Of a stretch of 64,000 nt of DNA, positions 15,061 to 26,748 are shown piece by piece. Position 1 is the stretch's first letter; each line of letters starts with the position of its first letter. Both the position numbers and the translations under genes were made by a program. Where the stretch lies: NCBI GenBank assembly GCA_012295275.1, contig CM022665.1, positions 5,065,167 to 5,129,166 of the forward strand, in the 5' to 3' direction. Origin of the DNA: Chrysomallon squamiferum. Its lineage: Eukaryota; Mollusca; Gastropoda; Neomphalida; Peltospiridae. The notes below the pieces were generated by a model that was not told the DNA's origin, searched no databases, and saw only the letters and a program-made list of their open reading frames with translations.

Positions 15061-15821
15061 TAAATGAAAAGAAATACTGATTAGGTATTTAATTATGTAA
15101 TTTTGTAATATCCAGAAAATAAAATTGGTATAGTCATTAGAGCACTGTCCTGAAACACAGCTAGCTGTTTCCAGTTCCAATTAGTGTGCTTTAATTTGGT
15201 GTGTGAAAGATCGATATGGTTGTTTTACTATCTGTGAAAATATATAAAAATACTCTGGTGCTAAACTGATAAGTCTAGACCTTGAAGTGGTGTGAATTTA
15301 CTCTTTTATATTACTGTACAAAAGACAGTGTTTTCGACTTTATAATTATCAAATGAGATTAAATTAATATACTCAACATGTAGAGAACTATAGCAATTCT
15401 CTCATTAACATTTATTTAATATTAATTATTATTTTTTTTTTTTTCCCCTATTTTTCTTGTTTTACTATTTCTCTAGCACATAAATGATATCAGTTTATCA
15501 ATACCACTGGAAGACACACTGAAGAAGGCAGAAGGTATCTACCTTCAGCTGAAGGCTTTCAAGAAACTTCCACCTGCAGTGAAAGAAATCCTTGGCCTCA
15601 CAATAACACCACAGAGTTCCTCATCCAGTTCAACCATGACCACGCCAGCAACCACACCATTAAACCCAGACACAAATTCTCGACTAGACTTAGCACTGAT
15701 GCAGAACTGTAATGGTAATGGCGGTTCAGGAAAAGGAAGTGTTGTGACAACACCTGATGACAGTAGTATTGAAATATTGACAGAAACCGGAGATGCAAGT
15801 GTGCCGAGTTATGTTCACTGA
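1916..15821 (+). CDS. TBC1D15: TBC1D15/TBC1D17-like Rab GTPase-activating protein (15 exons)
   Basis: Rab-GAP of the TBC1D15/17 group, which acts on RAB7 and related Rabs. Exons: 1916-1933, 4476-4577, 4987-5125, 5801-6014, 6555-6666, 10303-10497, 10970-11098, 11521-11624, 12078-12173, 12662-12778, 13203-13303, 13519-13618, 14104-14201, 14747-14863, 15477-15821 (TGA). Exons 2-6 encode the N-terminal Rab-binding region (DUF3548 type; VYIH, PALHFHAGGSK, DPYVTTM, EPGFEVVTK). Exons 8-14 encode the TBC domain. The arginine-finger motif KDVTRTDR opens exon 10, and the glutamine finger GYVQGMSDLLSP opens exon 11. The final exon has a Ser/Thr-rich tail. The total is about 661 residues, near the human 691. 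One oddity: exons 9 and 10 are out of frame by one base with canonical sites. The exon 8 donor was set at 11625 because it gives the conserved DDYFRMKLQW frame. A small extra exon in the 3.6-kb gap between exons 5 and 6 cannot be excluded. Confidence 0.93.
9057..9116 (+). repeat. (ATC)n/(ATT)n microsatellite
   Basis: About 60 bp of ATC triplets passing into ATT triplets, in intron 5 of the TBC1D15-like gene. It explains the isoleucine-rich open frame spanning it. Confidence 0.9.
11132..11188 (+). repeat. (GTT)n microsatellite
   Basis: About 19 GTT/TTG triplets in the intron directly after exon 7 of the TBC1D15-like gene. It produces a polyvaline frame that is not coding. Confidence 0.92.
11328..11377 (+). 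repeat. (TG)n-(TA)n compound microsatellite
   Basis: TG dinucleotides followed by about 12 TA units, in intron 7 of the TBC1D15-like gene. Confidence 0.88.
14359..14470 (+). repeat. (TG)n, (GATA)-like and (AT)n compound microsatellite
   Basis: About 21 TG units, then ATAG/GATA-type units and about 14 AT units, lying in intron 13 of the TBC1D15-like gene. Confidence 0.88.
15128..15330 (+). repeat. Candidate tRNA-derived SINE in intron 14 of the TBC1D15-like gene
   Basis: The stretch beginning near 15134 reads like a degenerate tRNA body. An A-box-like segment (TAGTCATTAGAGCACTG) is followed about 25 bases later by a B-box-like segment (AGTTCCAATTAG). This is the usual head of a Pol III SINE. 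The downstream 150 bp is unmatched sequence, and I cannot fix the 3' end or any target-site duplication. Cloverleaf stems are too worn for a functional tRNA. Confidence 0.4.
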
Positions 15822-18800
15822 GGAGAACAGAAAAAAAAATTGTGATTTTTGTGACATTTTTTTTTTTTAAACATTTACAAAATACGTGTAAAAAAAAAAA
15901 AAAAATTGGACAAGGGGGGGCGATGTTGTTTTGTTTATCATTTTTTTAATGGTGATAAGTTTCATGTTTGAAAAAACAAAATTGATCCTCAGATGTTTTA
16001 GTGAAATGTTTATGTATGTAGTGAAAATGTTAGCCTGTAGGTTGATGGAAAACTAATTATCTGTTATTTCTTTCAGAGTTACAACAGAATTAAAAAAATA
16101 AAATATGCATACATACAAATTTAAAATGCAAAATGTCAGGCTTTAATACAGTCGAGTTCAAAGAACAGGAGATAACAATATATTTTGGATGATGACAAAG
16201 CCTTAATGTGAATGTATCTGCTGGCCATTCAGTAATTGCTGACAATGGCCTTCAGTTAATGGAAGTGAACTGCTTATAAAATTATGGAAATGGTGGTGGA
16301 AGTGATAAATTATAATTTTGTGAGCATAAATTTGAAAAGCAATGTTTTTGATATCATAAAATATTCAGTGTTTAAACTGGTTTTATCAAAAGAAAACTAT
16401 TTGTAAAATTTTATTTTGTTATCTTAATTAGATACAGAATACTCTTAAAACATTCCTTAATTATTATTATTATTAAGTACAATGGTAAAATAAATATATA
16501 ATAAAAATATCTTTTTCACTTTATTCTGAAAACCTGCACAAACTGAGTCAAAAAGTAATTTCATTTGTTTAAATTAATCCAGTATTTTCTGCTCTATGTT
16601 TTCCCTTTCCAGGGTTTCTACTTAAGATTATCTTGAAGTATTACAGTACTTTTTTATATAAACATTTGGAGTATTCAAAGATTTTTTGTTCAGAGAGATG
16701 CATTAGTAATGCTGTTCTGTTCTAAATAAAAACCACTTAAAAACTGTGAGCTAGTTCTTTTGAAACTAAAATAAATGTATTGTTTTATAAACAAATACTT
16801 CAGTTGTGCTGAATTATTAGTGTATTTCTTTGGAAAATGTTTTCATATCTAAGAAACAGTTAATTTAATATTTTGTCAAGAACCAAGAGTCAGAAAAGTT
16901 TTAACTTACATGTTGAGTAAGAGAAATAAATGGATGGAAGCAGTTTCTAATTCTGACCAGTTTATAAACCAAAGCTAATAATTAATTTTTGTGATGTTTT
17001 TTCTGTTTAGACATTTTTTATAGTGTTGATTTTCCTCAGTGAACTATGCATATGATTTTTAGATAATAAACTATAACAATTTAGTTAATATATACTTTAT
17101 AATATTTTTCTGTTTTTGTTAAAGCTATTTTGATTTCACTGTTGATGTATTAATTAGTTTTGGATGAAATTCATAAACCAAGTTATATATTATCATTTTA
17201 GTTTAAATAATTTGTGATGCAAGAGATTCATGTACTGATTAACAGAGTTATTGATTCTATAATGCAAACTTCGTGAATATGAATAGGAATTTGATGTTGC
17301 ATTTAATATATTAATCTTTGCCTATTTATGTTGTCGCAGATGATTTTGTGGAGATTTATCTTGTTATGTATTCAATTTAGACTGTTTTCCTTCCATAATA
17401 AGGTCTTGTTTATTGTTATAATATAAACCAGAATGTGCCATTATGGTGTTAATATTTTGTTGATGTGTTTTTCATTAAAATGTGTGAGAATATTCTTACT
17501 GTTTATGATGTAGACAACTGTTTATGTTTTTGGATTTTTTTTTTTTTTTTTTCCAGTATGCTTTTAAATATTGAAGGATAAATTTACGAAGCTTGTTTTT
17601 GTGAAACACAGGTATGTAAGTACTGTAGATATATGTAGTTACATGCATATAAAGATCAAAGTAGGCTTGAAAATTTGGCTCTTAAAGGTAACCTATGTTT
17701 GCAGTGATTATTCCAATTGGTTATTTCTGCTTTTATTTATTGCTTGTCTTTTTTTTTTTTTTTTTTTTTAATTAATTTTCATTTAGATGTGCAATAGATC
17801 CACAATTTAAATTTAATTTATACATGTTATTGTTATTATCAGTGTATTAAAAATATTTTCAGGATTTGTTTCTTGCAGTCTTTACATCATCAGCAGTTAA
17901 TTGGTATGTAGTGTTTGGTAAAAAGATATCTTAAATGAGTTGGCTATGTATTATCTTATCAGTCATTTTTAACTGGATTCTGTGACTGGTCACGTAAATG
18001 TATTGCATTTCCTTTTCCATCAGTTTTTATAGATAATGGAAATTATTAAGTAATGCTACAATTCTTTTTTCAGTTTAAGTTGTCAGAATGTTTTCATTAA
18101 GCATCAGTGTTGAAGTAAATGGTTAAAAAAAATTAACATGAACTTTGCTACATTATGGATAATGTATATTATTAGCACTGGACTTGTGAATGATAAATGG
18201 TGGTAGGTTTTGTGATTGCTTGCAAAATAAAGATTTATTTTTGTCAGATCCAAAACTAATGTTAGGACAATTTTGGCAGGTAATATTTGATATGCACAAA
18301 ATGTACTGTGATGTTTGAAATTAACCATTAAGTAAAACAGAATCTTTGAAATTAACCAATGATAGAGACAAAATAATGCAAAAAGAACCAAGATGAAGAC
18401 TGAATCTGAACCACAATACTCCAGGCTTATTTAGCCTTCAGACAGTTCATTCAGAAGAGGATATAGATATACTTACTGCATGGGGTCCTGGATCAACAGA
18501 CTGGTTAAAGCAAAATCTGTAATACTTTATGTAGATAAACAGAATATTTTTTAGTATTATTATTAACTTTTATTTTTTTTTATTTCCTTATTTTTACTCT
18601 CCATAATATTATATGGCATTATATGCCATATATTGTTTAACATAATGTTGCTATGCAACAATTAATCCATGTATGTATGCTTGAATTCAAGAGATAAAAC
18701 CAAGCAGTAACAATTATAAAAGCCACTGATAGTCCAGAACTTCTTCACACTGTAAAAATTACAAATGGGTATTTTAAATTTATTTTTTAATTAATAATTC

Positions 18801-19590
18801 GATATTGTTGGTGCTGCCTATAGTAACAAACTTGTACCATTTATACTAATTTATTTCATTTAATCATTTAATGCTCTTAATATTTGTTTAACTATAGTAG
18901 TGTATGGTCCTTTAGAGAGATATGGGAGATAAACTATTATTCTGTGACATCATTTTGGTCTGGAAAGGTTTTTGAACCTAGGGTTTTGAAAAATTGGTGA
19001 TATAACTGTATAATCATTTGTTGTCTGTAGTTTTCATATATGAGAACTCAGTAAATCTTTTTTTTATTATTAATATATATATATATTTTATTTCTATTTT
19101 TATTTTTGTTTTTATTTTATTTTTATTTTGTACATGGAATCTTGTACATGATACTTCAAGCATCATATTAATATGTTAAACTCATTGCAAGACTGTCTTC
19201 TAAGAAAAATAAATATCTTAAAAGAGTTTATAATACCAAGTTGAAGAATATTATTCTTATTTTTGGTTTTTTCATTTTGTCCAAGGTTTGAGAGTACTCT
19301 GATAAAACCACATGTTGTTTGTAAATTTACTTTATATAAATATATTAAAAAAAAAAATTGTTTTTCTTTTATATTTCCCTTAATGTTCTTATTTTTGTGC
19401 CAATGAACATGTTTGTTATATTTTGTTATTTTAATTATAAAGATCCACTCTTTTTGAAAAATTCTATTCTGAAAACATTTGAAGTGACTTATGAAAATTA
19501 TAAGTAAAGAGAAAGTTATATTAAACTTATTAAAAAGGAACTGATTTGGATAAATTAGACAAATTCTCATTTATGTTAAATTTAATTAGA

Positions 19591-19622
<32 letters not shown>

Positions 19623-21944
19623 TTTAAGTTTATTTTTATTTTATTATTATTAATTTTATTTTTAATACTCTTATTTTTTTATGTACTGCTAGTTTTAAAA
19701 TACAATACAGAAAATGTGATTCCTTAATCAAAATAATACTAAATTAAATTTGTTTAATACATTGGAAAATTGATTTTGGTTTTTAGCTGAGTAAGATGTT
19801 TTGTGTTTCAGTGCGTGTTTAGGATTGGGTTTCTTTACGGGTGTATGTGTGCGTGTGTACAAGTGTAACTTTCATAAAAGTTTTTTTTTTAAATTTTATT
19901 TTTTAGGGAGGATGGGAGGGGTGCATTGAACAAGTCATGGGAGGAGTATCTTGTGAAAAACCGCTTCAAGAATTATTTTGTTATTGTTTGTTTTGTTTTG
20001 GTTTACCACACCCACTACTATAGCAGAACAGCTATGTTACAACCGTTACCACAATACATGCATTCCACAGCTTGCACAAATATATAGACATAGATATATA
20101 TATATATATATATATATAAATATTATATACTTTTTTTTTTTTTTTTTTTTTTTTTTATATGACTTTTTGTTCTTCAGAAAAGTAATTCAGTCTGATCTTT
20201 ACAATTAATGTATTAATGAAACAACTATAAATGTTTAGTTTTTGTTCATAATGAAATTTTCAGATCTTTGGTGTTGTATTTATTCATTGTATTGTCACTT
20301 GTTAATTAATGATCTCATGTCATTAAGAAAATGAAGCTTTTCTATTAGAAATCAAATTTACTATACTAGATGAATTTTCTAATAAATGAAATCTCAAAAT
20401 AAAAGATTGAAATAAAAATATTTTTAATTTAATTAAAGATCAGTAAAAGTTCATTATGAAAACGTTAATAAATTATTTATAAATGGAAGAAAGATTTGAT
20501 GTAATTTTTTAAAATAAATAAAGTGAAGGAGGTGCTGGAGATTATTTTAGACCTTAGATGTCTTTTATTTATATTTTGTAGTATATAGACTGTCACAAAT
20601 AAATCACCAACAGTTAAATAAATAAAAGACCTACAGTTGACATCGTAGTTACTGAAGACAGAAATTCTGTTTTTGTTTTTTAATTTGTTTATATTTTGCT
20701 GGTTTTCATGTAACATCAGTGATCTGATTCAATATATTTCTTGTCAGTTTGGTGATAGCTGACATAATGGCAGCAAATCTTAACAATATTTGTTTTCTCA
20801 AACATTTTTAGATACCTTTATCAAATTAAACTCTCTAGTCATTAAACAAAGCAGATGTATGATATCTATGTTACAGTAAAAAATAACTAATTTTTAAAAT
20901 GATTTATTAAAGTAGCATAATCCTACAAGTCAAGAAAATAAAGGTCAGCAATGTAAGTTTGTTTTAAAAAATTATTTTTTATCAGTTTAAAGACGTGAAT
21001 TGAGCATTATGTGACATATCTAGAGTGTTTTTATTACTTTCATTTAGACTTAAAAAGTTTGTAATTTAGTAAGTTTAGAGATTGAGATAAACAATTGTAG
21101 AAATCTCAAAAGTAGTGTAAAAAAGAAAAAAAAAATTAATTTTACATTTTGTTATACCATAAAATAGTTAAACATGTTTATGAGCATACCTGTATAATGT
21201 GTTCAACAATTCTTTAAATATAATTTTATATAATTTTATGAGTGTAAGTGTATTGTTGTTGTTATTTTATTTTTATTATTATTATTATTATTATTTTCAT
21301 TATTGTTGTTAGGAATTTCAGTATAAAAAAAAAAAAAAAAATATGAAAAAGAAAACAAAAGAAGCTAATTAAGGGTTAAACAAATATGCTGAAAATTAAT
21401 TAAAAATCTATTGTCACCAGTAATCACTTACAATATAATTATTTGTAACTGAATTGTTGACATTAAAAACAAATATTAAGATATCTACAACACATTTCTT
21501 TTCAGTATATCATTTGTTCTAAAATGTATATTAATTTTTATTTATAGGTCAGCATAGTTACAAAATATGCTTGTCGTGCCCTGAAAGGTTGTTGTGGCAA
21601 TTGTTTTGTGCTGCCTGATGTGTTGTATACACAAGGCTGTCTGTTTTATACAGAAATCAACAAGAAATTATTCTTTGATTCCTGTCTATAATTATTATGA
21701 ATATATTTATTGTAAATATGGTGTGTGAGGAGAAGATTTGTATGATGTACTACAAGACTGTTGCTAAATAAAGTTTTATGATACTTTTTTTTTTTTTTTT
21801 TTTGACATTGTGTAATTTGTTTTGACATATTTTGATCAAAATATAATTGAGTAATGATGAGCTTTATTGTTAATAACAGATAAAGTCTTTAGAGTTCAAA
21901 GTTTTAGAGTATCTTTGATGCTACATAAGTATGGCCTGAATGTA
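15822..21944 (+). other. 3' UTR of the TBC1D15-like gene plus intergenic DNA
   Basis: No convincing coding exon on either strand; open frames here are AT-rich and low-complexity. Canonical AATAAA signals occur at several points, including 16098-16103, 16725-16730 and 21767-21772. The last is followed within 20 bases by a T tract and is a possible far 3' end. Poly-T tracts, a 9-bp-arm palindrome around ATATGGCAT at about 18610-18632, and AT microsatellites near 20095 are the only structures I see. Which poly(A) signal is used cannot be decided by eye. Confidence 0.5.
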
Positions 21945-22358
21945 CACTCAAACCTTCATTTAATGAATCCTTATTTGGCACATTTCAGAAACTTGAAATA
22001 TTCTCAAATCTACTGACTATCCATGAGTTAGAAATGCATTCCAAAAATGTCTCCTCAAGCATGCCAAACTGTTTACATTATGCATTCATGCTGTGTGCTC
22101 TTTTTTATTTTAGAATACCCAACTTTGTAACATTATTTTCATACTGAGTGCACTGACAATGCAGCCACTAGAGATCATAGCAAAACATCAGGATAAATAA
22201 AAACTGAATTTAAAGTAATATATAAATTTAATTCTCTATCTGATTCAACATTGTGAATTTAAAGTAATATCAATTCTTATGCTATTTCTAACACTATTGA
22301 GAAAATCCAGATATTTTATTTTCTCCCCTATATAGTCTGTTAAATGTAGGTCTGACTG
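21945..22358. mobile_element. Non-autonomous Tigger/pogo-like (Tc1/mariner superfamily) element
   Basis: A 414-bp segment bounded by terminal inverted repeats. The left end reads CACTCAAACCTTCATTTAA and the reverse complement of the right end reads CAGTCAGACCTACATTTAA. It is flanked on both sides by the dinucleotide TA (21943-21944 and 22359-22360), the expected target duplication of Tc1/mariner elements. No transposase frame is present, so it is a MITE-type copy. Confidence 0.75.
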
Positions 22359-24820
22359 TACTTAATAATCAGCCAAGTTACTGGTTCCTCCAGATGAGTT
22401 ACATATGAACTAACATTGGTCCAGTTCCCAACTTCAGAGGAATAAACCAGTTATATTCAGTTTCTAAATTAATTTTAAAAATATATTAAAAATCCATTCC
22501 CACTGCATTTTGTTAGCATATTTCAATTTGATAAGATAAATATAAAATAATAAAGACCAAAAAATGTCCAAAAAATTTATTTTAGTTTTTGTTTACTTTT
22601 GTTTTAAACATATTTTAGGACTTTAGGTTCCACAGTTTTTTAACATGTTCTATATGGGTTCTGCGAGTACAGAAGGTTTGAAAAATCCTAACTTGTATTT
22701 TCTCAAATTACCCCAGTTACTGTTTTATTTATATTTTCATGAAATGTACTCATGGTAATATGTACACGACCCTGTATATTTAATTTTTTTCCACATTATA
22801 AAGTATGACAATAAAAAAGTAATCAAACACATGTTGGGAGTGATAATGCCATTGTTACTAATATATGGTGTTTCATCATTTGAAAAAAGAAATAAACTGT
22901 ATATATGTATTTCCATCCATAATATACACGTAAATACACATGGTTTTCAAACTGTTAGAGTACAATGAGGTTAAAGTGGCAGAGGTCACAACAGCTTGCC
23001 ATCAAATAAACACTATAACATGGATGTGGAGCTGATGGCATCAAGCACTGAAGTAAATGTGTGATAGATGCAAATGACAGACGAGGGCTTGTGAGCTCTC
23101 CCAGTGAAAAATGTTTAAATAAGAAAGGCATAATTTAGATATAATGTGAGTATTTTTTAAGGTTATTAGTAAAACGTAAAAAAAAAAAAAAAAAAAAAAA
23201 AAAATATTTTTATTTTCAATGTAATTCTCCATTTTGAAGGGTAAAAAGTAATAAATATGTTTCCTTTTGATGACTTTTCAATCAGTGCTGTTTCATTCTA
23301 TGATATTCCACTTCAGTTTGTCAGACAACTTTTCTTTCAACAATGTAATTAAGTGAGATGAGACCAGTGGTATGTAGAGGTGGGACAGACAGGTCCTGGC
23401 TGTCTTTTTCAGACAGGAGGGAGCACCCAATCAAAGAGTGAACTTAAAATTAAATGTTATATAATTTGAAATCAGCATGGCAGAAGCTGCCCTTCAGTCA
23501 AACAAGCTGGCACCAAATAATTATCATGGATGATTTATATTTAATTTGAATAGAAAGTTTACTTCATCTGTTTTTACCCATTTAAAATACTTGGGTCTTC
23601 CTTTCTCATACAACCTAAACCCTATATTCGAGTCTTGGGGGCATACTATCAAGACTTCGAATGCCACTGGATGAGACCTAATGAAACAGAAATGTTACAC
23701 CATATGTCCATTACATTTTGACTTTTATTTAACTTGACATTGTGTGTACTACAGGAACTATGCAACAGAACTAAATAGCATTTTGAAAATGAAAAGTTTG
23801 TTGGTAAACAGAAACAGTTCTCACAGCACCAAATCTTTTCAGTCTTTTGACTGACATTCCTTTACTGTTTATATTATCAGAGAAATTATTTTTGCATTTG
23901 ATCTTATATGATACATTTTCTAAAGTCTTTTCCAAACAAAACTACCAGCTATTTTTTTCTCTCCATTTGATACATTATTCATTTTGTGCACCTAATTCCC
24001 ATTAAATTTTATTATTGTTGTTTTTTAATACTGGGTTTCATGAATTATATTAGGCCTGTGAAAATGATTCTAGGAAACAAATTCACAAAAAAAAAAAAAA
24101 AACAGGAAAAAAGTTACAGTTTTTAATTAAGATTAAGAAATATATTACCAGTTTTTTGTTAATGTTCTTTGATTTTAATGTTAGTGATTTAGGTGGATGT
24201 TCCACCCAATACCACGAAGAAATTCTGCCAGTTACAACTAGATCTTTTGATGCATTTCCACCACAACTTTGTTTTGCGAGTTACCCCCTTGGTATAAATA
24301 AACCCCTCGTAACAGATTTTGTTACCACCCTTATTGCCATGGATAACCTCCATATTAAACATACTTCTGATACTAGAGGAAGCTGGAGAATATATAGTGA
24401 AACACATTTTAACCAGGGACATTTTATAAATCGTTTACAATAGGAAGCCCTGAGTTTAAATCTATCCTGATCAGTAAGCTGGAACTAATCCTGCCTAACT
24501 AATCCTAATTAATAAGAGTAACAAGTCACCACCTCTGCACAATATGAAGCCCCTTTCTTTAATCTAGCCTAATCAATAAGCTTAACAATTACTCCATGCA
24601 TACTATGATGCCACATTCAATACTCTACAAACCCATACATTTTGTAACTTTTTTCCTGTGATTTTTTTCCTATAATAAATTGTCGCTTTTTTCTGTGACT
24701 TTTTTCCAGCCACCATGAGAATATGCAAAAGATGTAGACAAACTCAGAACACACAAATAAAGAAAGACAAGCAGGAATATGCATTCATTTTGATTTTATT
24801 TACCAGGTTCAAAATAAACC
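22359..24820. other. Intergenic DNA between TBC1D15-like and GALNT-like genes
   Basis: No coding exon recognised. It contains a 28-base A run near 23178, a fragment at about 23365-23440 that starts CAGTGGTATGTAGAGGTGGG (similar to the terminus of the inverted-repeat element at 26749), and the dispersed repeat at 24185-24720. The AATAAA of the minus-strand GALNT-like gene lies at 24800-24795. Confidence 0.5.
24185..24720. repeat. Dispersed repeat, copy 1 (family of unknown type)
   Basis: Shares two blocks with 36065-36255. One block carries GAAATTCTGCCA (24218-24229 here). A later block carries ATGCCACATTC, CATACATTTTG and CTGTGACTTTTTTCC-like strings. The copy at 36 kb lacks most of the middle. 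A 95-codon open frame inside (24156-24443) resembles no protein I know. No terminal repeats or target duplications were evident, so the class is unresolved. Confidence 0.6.
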
Positions 24821-26566
24821 TCACTGTTTGTGATATATGGAATTATAAGTGAATGTCCAAATGGTAAAATGTTCTAGGTCAGTTGTCTGTTTGCATGGCA
24901 TTGTCATGACTGTTTGTCTGTAACCAGTGGTAGCATCTGGATCACTGACATGCATTATACAGTTCTGGGGTTCAAACCACTCAATTTGCCCCTTCTCATT
25001 AGCATTCCATATCTGTTTTAAATCATCTCCCTGGCAAACCTCCAGTACCAAGTACCTATTTTTTACTGATATACATTTATCTTTCATTTTTATCTTACCT
25101 TCTTTTGTAATAGCCATATTGACTGCTTTGTAGCCCCAACAATCTACCATTTCAAAAGGACTAGGTATTAATCTGTCTGAGATTCCCACACACAATGAAC
25201 TTGCCTTGTTTTTCATTTTGCCAAATTTTATTGCAGTTTCGGGAAATATGTCTAGTTCAGGAAATATGTTATCAATATACCATGAAAAATCTTTGCAGTT
25301 AAGTTTCTGTTGGACACGTCTAATTTTAGAATAATCTCCTGCACCATCACTGGGAGAGACACGTCCTTCGTGGACAGCATAAAAAAACTTTTTATACTGT
25401 CCAAGCCACAAATCAGCAATCCGTTTTTCGTTGTATAGCAAATCTTCATATGGCATATGAAACGGGTGTCCATTTTTAAAAACATGACCTACCCTTGAAC
25501 ATTCTAAAATTTTCATTTTCCCGCCACACATCCAAACTCTAAGGGAAAGTTCTACGTCTTCTGCACCCCATGTTTTCATATCAACATCCAATCCTCCAAT
25601 ATCTAAAAAGTATTTTTTATCAACTGCAAAGCAACAGCCTACAATGGCTGGTGTAGGTATGGGATCGGAAGGAGTTCGCTTCAACACCTCTTTTGGTGGA
25701 ATCGGAGCGAATGTGAATCCTAAAGTCCACTGAAATTCACCGCGCATATTCTCCATATATTTATTATACTGAAATGTCTGCGGGTCTATGATGTCGATAG
25801 CTGGCTGAACAACAGTTCTTATATCTTTGTAAATTTCCCATACTATCGGTTCAAGCCATCCAGCATTTACCTCTGTGTGTGAATCTAAATACACCAAGAC
25901 TTGACCGTTAGCTTTTTCAGCACCCAGAACACGTGACTTCATCGTCCCAAGACGTTCACTCGACCTAATGATTTTAACCTTAACAAATTTTCGTAAATAC
26001 TTTTCAAGTGGTGTTTTCAGAAATTCCAAGGTGCTCATATCGTCAATAACCATAATTTCATGCAAAAGATTAGGAGGACTTCGCAACAGCACGCTATGAA
26101 TAGTCCGTAGAAGAGTGGACCATGGCTCGTTATGCATTGGAATCACAACTGAAACTGTTGGTAATGCTGAAGATGTAATTTTAATTTTCCTGCATTCATA
26201 CGGTCTAGTATCTGGAATAATTCGGTTCAGTGAAATACTATGTGAGCGTGATACGTTAATAAAAAACCTTTCAAATTTAGTATCTTTTTCGATAGGAAAG
26301 TCAGCCATTGCTTGATCTGTATCCATTATATTTATAGATATATTGGTGGTTTTCGTTAAAACTGCTTCCAAAGGCGAGTCCTGGAATCCGTTGAATACAT
26401 TTCGAACAGATAATGAATAATTTAAAATCAGTGCATAGAAACAAATAACTAGTAATATCAGAGTAACAATCCATTTCAGACGAATATTTCTGATCTGACC
26501 CATTTTTTGTCCATATATGTTATCGGATTCACTAACCATAACGAGACTGAGAAATTGCACGTGCAA
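24821..26566 (-). CDS. Intronless, divergent polypeptide N-acetylgalactosaminyltransferase (GT27)
   Basis: Type II Golgi glycosyltransferase that would start mucin-type O-glycosylation by moving GalNAc from UDP-GalNAc to Ser/Thr. A single 581-codon frame includes a transmembrane anchor at residues 32-52 and a GT-A catalytic domain at about 120-400. Motifs are VSVVIPMHNEPWSTLLRT (138-155), LVYLDSHTEVN with the metal-binding DxH at 228-230, WGAEDVELS (333-341) and GHVF (360-363). A ricin-type lectin domain follows from about 450. Several family positions are altered: DSHCEVN-type is DSHTEVN, and WGGEN is WGAED. Methionines at residues 10 and 22 could also be the start. AATAAA lies 20 bases after the stop. 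Most animal GALNT genes have introns, so a retroposed origin is possible, but I see no 3' poly(A) tract. Family is sure; activity and subfamily are not. Confidence 0.92.
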   Translation of the reverse strand: MHVQFLSLVMVSESDNIYGQKMGQIRNIRLKWIVTLILLVICFYALILNYSLSVRNVFNGFQDSPLEAVLTKTTNISINIMDTDQAMADFPIEKDTKFERFFINVSRSHSISLNRIIPDTRPYECRKIKITSSALPTVSVVIPMHNEPWSTLLRTIHSVLLRSPPNLLHEIMVIDDMSTLEFLKTPLEKYLRKFVKVKIIRSSERLGTMKSRVLGAEKANGQVLVYLDSHTEVNAGWLEPIVWEIYKDIRTVVQPAIDIIDPQTFQYNKYMENMRGEFQWTLGFTFAPIPPKEVLKRTPSDPIPTPAIVGCCFAVDKKYFLDIGGLDVDMKTWGAEDVELSLRVWMCGGKMKILECSRVGHVFKNGHPFHMPYEDLLYNEKRIADLWLGQYKKFFYAVHEGRVSPSDGAGDYSKIRRVQQKLNCKDFSWYIDNIFPELDIFPETAIKFGKMKNKASSLCVGISDRLIPSPFEMVDCWGYKAVNMAITKEGKIKMKDKCISVKNRYLVLEVCQGDDLKQIWNANEKGQIEWFEPQNCIMHVSDPDATTGYRQTVMTMPCKQTTDLEHFTIWTFTYNSIYHKQ

Positions 26567-26748
26567 CCTTTGAAGCTAAAGTATTTGAAAAAAAAAAAAA
26601 AAAAAAAAAAAAAAACGGATGATAATATTATGGTTGAGAATTAAAGCATTTAATAATATTTATTTTTCATTTTATTTATCCATTTAATATGTTATTTTAT
26701 TTTATTTATTTTTAAATAATACATATAAAATTAATTCTAACGTCATCA
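26567..26748. other. Region upstream of the GALNT-like gene with a 28-base A tract
   Basis: Contains an uninterrupted run of A at 26588-26615, directly upstream of the minus-strand gene, followed by AT-rich DNA. No promoter motif is recognised. Confidence 0.5.

Noticed and set aside
15134-15200. Functional tRNA gene
   Set aside because: Only A- and B-box-like segments are visible; acceptor and anticodon stems do not pair, so a SINE head is the better reading.
18104-18391. 95-codon open frame, minus strand
   Set aside because: Hydrophobic AT-driven frame without recognisable domain; treated as chance in the TBC1D15-like 3' region.
19163-19570. 135-codon open frame, minus strand
   Set aside because: Composition is Lys/Asn/Ile/Phe-rich as expected from translated AT-rich DNA; no motif, no splice context and no family resemblance.
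24156-24443. 95-codon open frame in the dispersed repeat
   Set aside because: Lies in a repeat whose second copy lacks this part; no known domain. Kept only as part of the repeat description.
26588-26615. A tract as the poly(A) tail of a retroposed GALNT
   Set aside because: It lies on the 5' side of the minus-strand gene, and in gene sense it is a T tract, so it cannot be that gene's tail.
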